Source: Chitinophagaceae bacterium (lineage in GTDB: Bacteria > Bacteroidota > Bacteroidia > Chitinophagales > Chitinophagaceae). From it: a stretch of DNA of 64,000 nucleotides. Position 1 is the stretch's first letter. The number at the start of each line of letters is the position of its first letter. The DNA is taken from the NCBI GenBank assembly GCA_025923075.1, contig JAICGN010000006.1:20005-84004 (forward strand). Direction: 5' to 3'. Shown here piece by piece: positions 26,404 through 33,295 of the stretch. Below the pieces are notes generated by a model. That model saw only the letters and a program-made list of their open reading frames with translations, searched no databases and was not told where the DNA came from. The position numbers were made by a program, and so were the translations under genes.

Positions 26404-26447
26404 ATGATTATAATCACCTTGAAAAGAAGGCTTCCCGATTAATTTTG
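26404..26447 (+). promoter_or_regulatory. Putative Crp/Fnr-type operator plus -7 box of the rrf2 gene
   Basis: ATGA-TTATAA-TCAC at 26404-26417 is centred at 26410.5. TAATTTTG at 26440-26447 fully matches TAnnTTTG and starts 29.5 bp from the centre. The centre is 22 bp (about two helical turns) from the divergent nos operator. Confidence 0.65.
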
Positions 26448-26460
26448 AAAAACTTTTTTC

Positions 26461-26901
26461 ATGATTTTGTCCAAATCATTTGGATATGCATTGCGGGGTA
26501 TATTATATATAGCAGCCATGCGGGATGAGAATCGAAAAGTACAGATCGACGAGATCGCAACGAAATTAGCTGTTCCCAAACATTTCCTGGGAAAGATCAT
26601 GCAACAGATGGTTAAAGCGGGCCTCTTAAAATCCACGAAAGGCCCGTACGGCGGATTTTCCCTTTCAGCTGAAACACTTGCGATGCCTGTAATGCGGCTC
26701 GTCGAGATTACAGATGGCATGGAACAATTTAGTATGTGTGTTCTGAAATTAAAATATTGCAACGGTTTAAATCCCTGTCCTCTCCATTATGAAATGGAAG
26801 AGGTAAAAAAGGACTATTTAGATGTTTTTACCAAAAACACTTTTGGAGATCTACTGAAAGACAGTAAAAGCGACCTTCTTAAGAGTCTCGCCGTTGATTA
26901 A
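26461..26901 (+). CDS. Rrf2-family transcriptional regulator (NsrR/IscR-like)
   Basis: 146 residues. The winged-helix domain begins MILSKSFGYALRGILYIA, with the recognition region in IATKLAVPKHFLGKIMQQM and the wing TKGPYGGFSLS. Three cysteines in MCVLKLKYCNGLNPCPLH (Cys-x6-Cys-x5-Cys) lie where NsrR and IscR bind an iron-sulfur cluster. It is therefore probably a cluster-based sensor of NO or redox state. It is divergent from the nos operon and shares a control region with it, which suggests that it regulates nos, itself, or the adjacent ric2. The exact signal is inferred. Confidence 0.88.
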   Translation: MILSKSFGYALRGILYIAAMRDENRKVQIDEIATKLAVPKHFLGKIMQQMVKAGLLKSTKGPYGGFSLSAETLAMPVMRLVEITDGMEQFSMCVLKLKYCNGLNPCPLHYEMEEVKKDYLDVFTKNTFGDLLKDSKSDLLKSLAVD

Positions 26902-26916
26902 CTTAATTTTTTTTTG

Positions 26917-26960
26917 ATGATGAAAGTCATGTTTTACTTTTTTTTATCTCTTTAATATTG
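26917..26960 (+). promoter_or_regulatory. Putative Crp/Fnr-type operator plus -7 box of ric2
   Basis: ATGA-TGAAAG-TCAT at 26917-26930 is centred at 26923.5. TAATATTG at 26953-26960 matches TAnnTTTG with one mismatch and starts 29.5 bp from the centre. The ric2 ATG is at 26983. Confidence 0.6.
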
Positions 26961-26982
26961 ATTGTGATTAGGGATTAGCAGT

Positions 26983-27735
26983 ATGCATCAAAATATTTAT
27001 ACTATAGAACCTTCCTCTTTTGTAACAGATATTGTGATTCATGATTACCGAACAGCAGATGTATTTAGAAAATATGGTATAGATTTTTGTTGCGGTGGTA
27101 AGTGGTCGCTGGATATAGTTTGTCAAAATAAGAATCTGAGTACAGAAGACATCATAGAAGAACTTAGCAAGATTGTAAGGCAAACTGGTTCCAATGCAGC
27201 ACTTGATTTTGATAACTGGGATATCGATTTTTTGGCTGATTACATTCTTAATGTGCATCATCGTTACCTGAAAAGAGCATTACATGAAGTCAAAGAGCAA
27301 GTCACCAAATTTTTGGACGGACACCGCAAGAAATTTTCAGAGCTTGAAGAGCTGGAAACTATCATTAATCGCTTCATGAAGGAAATTCCACCGCATATGA
27401 AGCAGGAGGAAGAGATATTCTTTCCGTACATAAAACAAATTCACCATGCACACAAGCACCGTGAATCGTATGCAAGGCTCCTAATACGAACGCTACGGAA
27501 GCCTATTGAAGAAGTCATGCTAAAAGAACATGAAGCAACGGGATCAAACCTGCATCGATTAAGGACAATCACGAATAATTATACTCCACCGGATAAAGCA
27601 TGTATAGCCCATAAGGTAACATTTGCAAAATTAAAAGAACTGGATAATGACCTCGTCCAGCACATCCATCTTGAAAGCAATATCCTTTTTCCCAAGGCAA
27701 TACAAATGGAGAAGGAATTATTACAGGATAACTAA
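26983..27735 (+). CDS. ric: Iron-sulfur cluster repair di-iron protein Ric (ScdA/YtfE family), copy 2
   Basis: 250 residues. The DUF542 part has YGIDFCCGGKWSLDIVC and the hemerythrin domain has the ligand pattern NVHHRYLKRAL, IPPHMKQEEEIFFP, MLKEHEATGSN and VQHIHLESNILFP. It should repair iron centres after NO or oxidative damage. Compared with copy 1 the domain order and ligands are the same but the sequence is well diverged. It lies 81 bp after the Rrf2 gene and has its own operator and -7 box, so both Ric copies appear to be under the same activator. Confidence 0.93.
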   Translation: MHQNIYTIEPSSFVTDIVIHDYRTADVFRKYGIDFCCGGKWSLDIVCQNKNLSTEDIIEELSKIVRQTGSNAALDFDNWDIDFLADYILNVHHRYLKRALHEVKEQVTKFLDGHRKKFSELEELETIINRFMKEIPPHMKQEEEIFFPYIKQIHHAHKHRESYARLLIRTLRKPIEEVMLKEHEATGSNLHRLRTITNNYTPPDKACIAHKVTFAKLKELDNDLVQHIHLESNILFPKAIQMEKELLQDN

Positions 27736-27778
27736 TATACAATAGTCTTTTCGTATTTGCCGTTAATCATCTTTCTCT

Positions 27779-27822
27779 TTGATCTAAATCATCAATTACG
27801 ATACGTTGAAATAATAGATTTG
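27779..27822 (+). promoter_or_regulatory. Putative Crp/Fnr-type operator plus -7 box of the osmC operon
   Basis: TTGA-TCTAAA-TCAT at 27779-27792 is centred at 27785.5 and is the closest of all to the Fnr consensus TTGAT-N4-ATCAA. TAGATTTG at 27815-27822 fully matches TAnnTTTG and starts 29.5 bp from the centre. Confidence 0.7.
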
Positions 27823-27838
27823 CTCAAAGGATTCTGAT

Positions 27839-28312
27839 ATGCCATTAAAAAATAATAAGCCGGTTATATTTACTACAGACCTTCAATGGTCCGGTGACAT
27901 GAATGCAATAGTGAGTTCGCATTCACTAAAATCCTTTCTCGTCTCAACATCGCCGGAATTTGGTGGACCAGAGAGTGAATGGACGGCGGAGCATTTATTC
28001 TTAAGCTCTATTATAAGTTGTTTCATGAGCACCTACCTGGTATTTGTAAATAAAATGAAAATTGAGAATACTGGTTTTGAATGCACTGCCACGGGCCAGG
28101 TAGAATTAGTAGATGGTAAATATAAATTCACTTATATACATATTTATCCGAAAGCATTTGTCGGTAATGATGCTGACGTGGAGAGAGCAAAAGTGGCTAT
28201 GGTAAAAGCCAAAAAGTATTGCCTTATTTCGAATTCAGTGAATGCCGAAATCGTGCAACATCCTGAGGTCGTAATTGCAAAACAACATGCCCTGATCAAC
28301 TCAGCTGCTTAA
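27839..28312 (+). CDS. OsmC-family protein
   Basis: 157 residues. The OsmC/Ohr fold is shown by PESEWTAEHLFLSSIISCFM, with the catalytic-type first Cys on the central helix, and the second Cys in KAKKYCLISNSVNAEI. Family members reduce organic hydroperoxides through this pair of cysteines, or bind lipids or other ligands. It begins an apparent operon with the flavodoxin-like gene (30-bp gap) and perhaps the histidine kinase genes. Its promoter carries the best-matching site of the putative regulon. Confidence 0.85.
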   Translation: MPLKNNKPVIFTTDLQWSGDMNAIVSSHSLKSFLVSTSPEFGGPESEWTAEHLFLSSIISCFMSTYLVFVNKMKIENTGFECTATGQVELVDGKYKFTYIHIYPKAFVGNDADVERAKVAMVKAKKYCLISNSVNAEIVQHPEVVIAKQHALINSAA

Positions 28313-28342
28313 ATCAATACTTCAATTATCAAAACTAAAACC

Positions 28343-28879
28343 ATGAAAGGACTTGTAATCTACAAAGGCAAATACGGAGCCACTAAACAATATGCGATGT
28401 GGATAGGACAAGAATTGAAATTGTCAGTAGCCTCAGCAGACCGTTTCCCGTTGGATGAATTATCGAAATACGATTATTTCATTCTAGGGTCAAGTGTCTA
28501 CATCGGCCAGCTTGAAATAAAAAACTGGCTGAAGAAAAATTTCAAAATACTGCAGAATAAAAAGATATTTCTCTTCCAGGTAGCGGCCTCACCCACTAAC
28601 CAACTAGAAAAAAGAGAAAGCTATAACAAAGCATCTCTTTCTGCAGATATTCTGAGAAAGATCCAGTTTTATTATTTGCCGGGCAGAATGATCATGAGAA
28701 ATCTTTCTGCATGGGACAGGTTCATGCTTAAAATGGGTGCAAGACTTACAAAAGACCCGGTTGAGAAAAAAAAGATGCTGACTGATTTCAATGATGTAAA
28801 AAAAGAAAATATAGATTTAGTTGTGAAAGCAGTGCAGCATTTTACAAACATCTATAAACCCGAACTTGCCTATACGTAA
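28343..28879 (+). CDS. Flavodoxin-like (HemG-type) protein
   Basis: 178 residues. The N-terminal MKGLVIYKGKYGATKQYAMW is a flavodoxin phosphate-binding loop, and YFILGSSVYIGQLEIKNWLK is the second FMN-contact segment seen in HemG-type menaquinone-dependent protoporphyrinogen oxidases. The C-terminal half (FYYLPGRMIMRNLSAWDRFM) also resembles that family. It may therefore oxidise protoporphyrinogen or act as a general flavodoxin. The context (OsmC, sensor kinase, respiratory genes) favours a redox role, but the substrate is not established. Confidence 0.75.
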   Translation: MKGLVIYKGKYGATKQYAMWIGQELKLSVASADRFPLDELSKYDYFILGSSVYIGQLEIKNWLKKNFKILQNKKIFLFQVAASPTNQLEKRESYNKASLSADILRKIQFYYLPGRMIMRNLSAWDRFMLKMGARLTKDPVEKKKMLTDFNDVKKENIDLVVKAVQHFTNIYKPELAYT

Positions 28880-28949
28880 CCATTCAATCGTCCGATCAAA
28901 TTTGAATTTATTTTTTCCCTAACATTAGTTTACTTTGAGAGCTAAATAA

Positions 28950-30203
28950 GTGCCATTTACTATGCTTGACCTGGAGCACATGACATCCCTTTTTGAGAAT
29001 GCAACGGAAGGAATTATTCTTACGAACGGACGGGGGCTTATTGTACTTGCCAATCCTGCCGCTGAAAGAATGTTTGGTTATAGTCCAACTGAACTAGAGA
29101 ATTTGCCTGTAGAAACCTTGATCCCTGGTAACTTCAGACCGGGGCATAAAGCATTGCGTGAAGGATTTCATAAAAATCCATCTAACCGGTCGATGGGAGC
29201 CGGCCGAGACCTGTTTGCACTAAAAAAAAATGGCGAGGAATTTCCCGTTGAAATAAGTCTAAGTCATTACAAAAAAAATGATGAGCTTTTTGTTATCGCG
29301 TTTATTGTTGATATTACCTTAAGAAAAGAAGTTGAGCAAAATCTTGTGAAAAAACAAAATGAATTGGAAAAAGTAACATTTGAAATCAGGAAACTGAATA
29401 CTGAACTTGAAAAGAAGGTAGACGAACGAACGCATATTCTCAAAGAGGCCCTGGAAAAACTGGAACAATCACAAACGGAACTACACGAAGCGCTGGACAA
29501 AGAAAAACAGCTTAATGAAATAAAAAGTCGCTTTGTGTCCATGGCGTCACATGAATTCAGAACACCACTTAGTGCCGTACTTTCTTCGGCAGCTTTACTC
29601 TCCAAATATACAAAAGAAGATGACCAGGAAAAAAGGAATAAGCATATTGACCGGATCAAAGATTCTGTAAAACATCTTAATGACATTTTGGAGGATTTTC
29701 TTTCCTTAGGAAAACTGGATGAGGGACGCATAAGCGCCGATCCTCATGAATTTAACCTTCACGAAATGATGAATGAGACACTAGCCGATATGAAGGTAGT
29801 ATTAAAGCCCGGACAAAAATTCGATTTTAAGTACGAGGGAGAAGAAAAAATAAATGCCGATAAAAAATTATTGAGAAATATTCTGATCAACCTGATAAGC
29901 AATGCAGCTAAATTTTCCGAAGAGGATACGCCTATTGCAATTTCGGTAAAGGGTGACAAGGAAAGAAGTACCATCGCTGTAGCGGACAAAGGCATTGGTA
30001 TTTCTAAAAAAGACCAGGAACATTTGTTTACCATGTTTTACAGGGGATCAAATGTTACTAATATACAAGGGACGGGCCTTGGTCTCCACATTGTAAAAAG
30101 GTATCTTGACCTGATAAACGGCACCGTAAATTTGCAAAGCACATTGGGAAAAGGAACGTCTATTACCATCACATTTCCAAACGATACAAACAATAATTCA
30201 TGA
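28950..30203 (+). CDS. PAS-domain sensor histidine kinase
   Basis: 417 residues from a GTG at 28950; an ATG four codons later (28962) is an equally likely start. No membrane helix is visible, so the sensor is cytoplasmic. Residues 8 to about 130 form a PAS domain (LFENATEGIILTNGRGLIVL, NPAAERMFGY), followed by a long coiled coil, then a HisKA dimerisation domain with the phosphorylated His201 in SMASHEFRTPLSA. The ATPase domain has the N-box NLISNAAKFSEE, the G1 box ADKGIGISKKDQ and the G2 box GTGLGLHIVKRY. A cytoplasmic PAS sensor next to respiratory genes suggests redox or oxygen sensing, but no heme or flavin ligand can be assigned. It overlaps the response regulator by 4 bp. Confidence 0.92.
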   Translation: MPFTMLDLEHMTSLFENATEGIILTNGRGLIVLANPAAERMFGYSPTELENLPVETLIPGNFRPGHKALREGFHKNPSNRSMGAGRDLFALKKNGEEFPVEISLSHYKKNDELFVIAFIVDITLRKEVEQNLVKKQNELEKVTFEIRKLNTELEKKVDERTHILKEALEKLEQSQTELHEALDKEKQLNEIKSRFVSMASHEFRTPLSAVLSSAALLSKYTKEDDQEKRNKHIDRIKDSVKHLNDILEDFLSLGKLDEGRISADPHEFNLHEMMNETLADMKVVLKPGQKFDFKYEGEEKINADKKLLRNILINLISNAAKFSEEDTPIAISVKGDKERSTIAVADKGIGISKKDQEHLFTMFYRGSNVTNIQGTGLGLHIVKRYLDLINGTVNLQSTLGKGTSITITFPNDTNNNS

Positions 30204-31255
30204 AATCAATTCTTGTTATAGAAGATAACAAAGACATCAGGGAAAACACAGCAGAGATACTGGACCTTGCCGGATACAAAACTTTTACTGCCGAAAATGG
30301 CAAGAAGGGAGTTGACATTGCAGTTAGAGAAAAACCAGATGTAATTGTTTGTGATATCATGATGCCCGAGCTCGATGGATACGGTGTACTTCACTTATTG
30401 AGAAAAAATGAAACCACACAATCCATTCCATTTATATTTTTAACAGCAAAAACAGAAAGAAGCGATTTTCGCAAAGGAATGGAAATGGGCGCTGATGATT
30501 ATGTTACTAAACCATTTGAGGATATCGAGCTGCTGAATGCAATTGAGATCAGGCTGAAAAAAGCAGAGATACTTGGGAACAAATATGCTTCATCACAGCA
30601 AGGCCTGTCACAGTTTATAAAAGACGTTAAGGATAGTGGTTTAATGAAGCAGCTTGCCGATCAGTATAATGTTGAGTCATACGGCAAAAAACAATCACTT
30701 TACCAGGAAGGCAAGCGACCAAAACTTTTGTACTATGTAGTAAAGGGAAAAGTAAAAGGGTTTAAAACTCACGAAGACGGTAAAGAATACATTACTGACC
30801 TTTTCAGCGAGGGTGATTTTATTGGTTATCCGGCTTTAATCGAAGATAAAAACTATGATGACAGCACGGTGATTCTTGAAGATGCCGAAATCATGCAAAT
30901 ACCCCGGGAAGATTTTCATAAAATGGTGTTTGGCGATCTTAGCATTGCTGCCAAATTCATTCGCATCATCACAAAAAATGTAAAAGAAAAGGAAGAAAGG
31001 TTGCTCAATCTTGCTTACAGCTCTTTACGCAAACGCGTTGCAAAGGCACTTGTTGATATACAGGAGAAATTTAATACTGGCGGACAGAATAAACCTATTG
31101 AAATATCAAGGGAAGATATTGCACACTATGTGGGGACAGCAACCGAATCGTTGATAAGAACCCTGAGCGATTTTAAAGCTGAAAAATTAATTGAAATAAA
31201 AGAAGGAAAGATCGTGATCGCAAATCTTGATAAACTAAAAAATCTCCTATATTAA
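30200..31255 (+). CDS. Response regulator fused to a Crp/Fnr-family DNA-binding protein
   Basis: 351 residues. Residues 1 to about 120 form a receiver domain with phospho-acceptor Asp52 in VIVCDIMMPELDG, and FLTAKTERS and VTKPFE supply the conserved Thr and Lys. Residues of about 150 to 245 are a cNMP-binding-type beta-roll (KQSLYQEGKRPKLLYYVVKG, SEGDFIGYPALI), and a C-terminal Crp-type winged helix follows with ISREDIAHYVGTATESLIRT. In the recognition helix Glu316 and Arg320 align with Glu181/Arg185 of CRP and Glu209/Arg213 of FNR. No N-terminal cysteine cluster is present, so it is not an oxygen-labile Fnr; the signal should come by phosphorylation from the overlapping kinase gene. It is the best local candidate for the TGA-N6-TCA sites. 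Confidence 0.92.
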   Translation: MKSILVIEDNKDIRENTAEILDLAGYKTFTAENGKKGVDIAVREKPDVIVCDIMMPELDGYGVLHLLRKNETTQSIPFIFLTAKTERSDFRKGMEMGADDYVTKPFEDIELLNAIEIRLKKAEILGNKYASSQQGLSQFIKDVKDSGLMKQLADQYNVESYGKKQSLYQEGKRPKLLYYVVKGKVKGFKTHEDGKEYITDLFSEGDFIGYPALIEDKNYDDSTVILEDAEIMQIPREDFHKMVFGDLSIAAKFIRIITKNVKEKEERLLNLAYSSLRKRVAKALVDIQEKFNTGGQNKPIEISREDIAHYVGTATESLIRTLSDFKAEKLIEIKEGKIVIANLDKLKNLLY

Positions 31256-31309
31256 ATAACTAAGATAGTTTTAATTTTTCAGGGCCCTTTTCTGCTTCTG
31301 AGCATCCGC

Positions 31310-31867
31310 ATGGATACAAATTTTTTTAAATACCTGCAGCAACTTGAAGTAATGGCTTTTTTTTCCGGCTTCCCATTATTATATGCACTAGTAATTGTTG
31401 TAGTCGGCTATTTACAAAAGAAACCGGAAGTAAAAAAGAAATTGATTTCATTGTTGCCATATACCTATGCGGTTGTAGGCACCTTATATATCGGCTTGCA
31501 AATAAGAAACCTTTATCCGAACTATGCCTTTGAAAATATCAAAAATTCTATTTTACACCCATTCTTATTTTTCTGGGCATGCCTATCAATTTCATTCTAT
31601 TTGCCAGTGATTAACAAAAGGATAGTTTTATCATTACTACATAGCCTTGTATTTTTTTTTATCCTCTTGAAAGACCTTTTTATAAATATTTCCCAAAAGT
31701 CTGGTGAGGATAATAGTATTGTTAGGAATGATATGAAAATTTATACGGATAGTTTATTACTGAATACCGGCGTTTATTTTTTGACTATTCTTATTGTCTT
31801 TTTTTTAGTTCCGTTAATAAAGAAACTCAAAACTTTGAGGTCACACAAAATACCCAACCGGTTTTAG
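31310..31867 (+). CDS. Hypothetical membrane protein
   Basis: 185 residues with five hydrophobic segments (for example VMAFFSGFPLLYALVIVVVG, ILHPFLFFWACLSISFYLPV and TGVYFLTILIVFFLVPLI) and a basic C-terminal tail. I recognise no family. It follows the response regulator by 54 bp in the same direction, so co-transcription is possible. No catalytic motif is visible. Confidence 0.6.
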   Translation: MDTNFFKYLQQLEVMAFFSGFPLLYALVIVVVGYLQKKPEVKKKLISLLPYTYAVVGTLYIGLQIRNLYPNYAFENIKNSILHPFLFFWACLSISFYLPVINKRIVLSLLHSLVFFFILLKDLFINISQKSGEDNSIVRNDMKIYTDSLLLNTGVYFLTILIVFFLVPLIKKLKTLRSHKIPNRF

Positions 31868-31934
31868 TGAAACTATAGAACACATTGAATCACACCTCCC
31901 CACCGGTAACTAACAGTTGAATATTAGACTCTAG

Positions 31935-32001
31935 TGTGACAAAAGTCACAGTCAGTAGTGACAACTGTCATTACCGCCAATTCAGTTCCTGAATATTTTT
32001 A
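31935..32001 (+). promoter_or_regulatory. Tandem Crp/Fnr-type operators plus -7 box of the yceI operon
   Basis: The first site, TGTGA-CAAAAG-TCACA (31935-31950), is a perfect CRP-class palindrome. The second, AGTGA-CAACTG-TCATT (31957-31972), is centred at 31964.5, 22 bp further on. TATTTTTA at 31994-32001 matches TAnnTTTG with one mismatch and starts 29.5 bp from the second centre. Sites at predicted -63.5 and -41.5 would give two activator dimers on one helix face. Confidence 0.65.
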
Positions 32002-32042
32002 CGTCGTCTCTAGAAATCATTTTTAATGTTAAAATAATTTAT

Positions 32043-32858
32043 ATGAAACATCTGAATAGCAAAACATTATTAATTGCCTTGCTTATCATTAGTGGTTACG
32101 GGTATTTTGTTAGCTGCACCCGCAACGATTCTTTGATTGTTCCGTTGCAACTAAACCCACCTTTTACTGCATCACGAGGTAATAATGTTCATTTGCCGGG
32201 AAATATGACTGCAGGAAATACGACTGAGTGGAAAATGGATAAATCTCACTCCAGTGTACTTTGGTCAACCAATTATGTAGGGGCTGCCGGTTTGCTCACC
32301 GGTCGTTTTAACCAATTTGGAATGCACGATGTAACAACTGCTAAGATGCTAACTTATCCAGCTAATGGTCAACCTCTAAAAGATACTTCATGGGCTTTTT
32401 ATGAAAGTGATCCAGCCAAAACCTATTTCAATGGATATGTACAGATCAATACATCAAATACCGGCGAACCGGGTAGAGATACAGGTTGTAATGTTGCCGG
32501 AATGAATACAGTTAAAATAAGACAGGGCATCCAAAATCTTAGCGATACAAACCTGGCCAAAATCAAAACTACCAAGGTTGAATTCGATCCGAATAGTAAC
32601 GGATATATAGTTACTCTGGATCTTACCTGGCATAATAAATATAGTTCCACTGTTGCTTTGACGCCGATAACAAAATCTATAGTTGGTCATCTTTCTTATG
32701 TAACCAAAAAAACTGTAACTCCTGCAACCGGCACGCCATATGATGTTTTTGGCCTGCAATTAAAATTCAGCTTCAACTGCAGGGACTTTGAAATTACCAG
32801 CACCAGTATTTCGGACAAGATTGACATTGAATGCAACATGAATTTTAACAATAAATAA
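32043..32858 (+). CDS. YceI-family lipoprotein
   Basis: 271 residues. A lipobox-like GYFVSCTRND follows the signal peptide. The YceI lipocalin-like domain begins TEWKMDKSHSSVLWSTNYVG with the family's LTGRFNQFGMH, and ends in a strand-rich region with paired cysteines (FSFNCRDFEI, DIECNMNF). YceI proteins bind isoprenoid-type lipids or quinones in the periplasm or outer membrane. It is the first gene of a three-gene unit with a Cx4CH lipoprotein and a DUF5777 barrel, controlled by two Crp/Fnr-type sites, so a role in respiration or nitrogen-oxide stress is inferred. Confidence 0.82.
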   Translation: MKHLNSKTLLIALLIISGYGYFVSCTRNDSLIVPLQLNPPFTASRGNNVHLPGNMTAGNTTEWKMDKSHSSVLWSTNYVGAAGLLTGRFNQFGMHDVTTAKMLTYPANGQPLKDTSWAFYESDPAKTYFNGYVQINTSNTGEPGRDTGCNVAGMNTVKIRQGIQNLSDTNLAKIKTTKVEFDPNSNGYIVTLDLTWHNKYSSTVALTPITKSIVGHLSYVTKKTVTPATGTPYDVFGLQLKFSFNCRDFEITSTSISDKIDIECNMNFNNK

Positions 32859-32872
32859 TTTATCAAAAATCA

Positions 32873-33274
32873 ATGATCATGAAACGTATCATTATTATAT
32901 ATACAGGCCTTATGTTCATTTTAGTGATTGTTTTATCCAGTTGCTATAAGGATATAATTGTACCAGAAATGGCTTCAGGGCCAGATGACTTACCTCCGCA
33001 GCAGGTAAGTTACATAGGCGAGTTGGCGCCCATGTTTAATACAAGTTGTGCAGTTGCCGGATGCCATGTTACAGGAGCTCATAAACCCTATCTTACTACG
33101 GCTGTATCCTATGGAGAAATTGTAAATGGTGGTTACGTGAACCTGGCTAATCCAAAAGAAAGTAAGCTTTATCAAATGATTACCGGAGAGATGGCACAAT
33201 ACATGCCAGCTCCCGTTAAAACAAACACACAAAAAGTATACGACTGGATCAGAAATGGTGCCCCGAATAATTAA
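32873..33274 (+). CDS. Lipoprotein with Cx4CH motif, cytochrome-like
   Basis: 133 residues; starts at ATG 32873 or 32879. The lipobox is VLSSCYKD. A single motif CAVAGCH (Cys-x4-Cys-His) lies after APMFNTS, and the C-terminus MAQYMPAPVKTNTQKVYDWI resembles the end of small cytochrome c domains where a Met ligand would be. Cx4CH can bind heme c covalently, as in cytochromes c3, so this is plausibly a monoheme lipoprotein; heme attachment is not proven. It lies 14 bp after yceI and 21 bp before the DUF5777 gene. Confidence 0.75.
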   Translation: MIMKRIIIIYTGLMFILVIVLSSCYKDIIVPEMASGPDDLPPQQVSYIGELAPMFNTSCAVAGCHVTGAHKPYLTTAVSYGEIVNGGYVNLANPKESKLYQMITGEMAQYMPAPVKTNTQKVYDWIRNGAPNN

Positions 33275-33295
33275 TTGACTTTAAAATTTAGTACA

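Noticed and set aside
28896..28905. TCAAATTTGA palindrome upstream of the histidine kinase gene, centred 29.5 bp from a TTACTTTG box
   Set aside because: The half-sites are in reverse order (TCA...TGA) compared with the regulon operators, so the match in spacing is probably chance.
29267..29731. 154-codon minus-strand frame opposite the histidine kinase
   Set aside because: Its Ser/Phe-rich sequence is the typical mirror of a Lys/Glu-rich coiled coil, and the kinase on the plus strand is certain.
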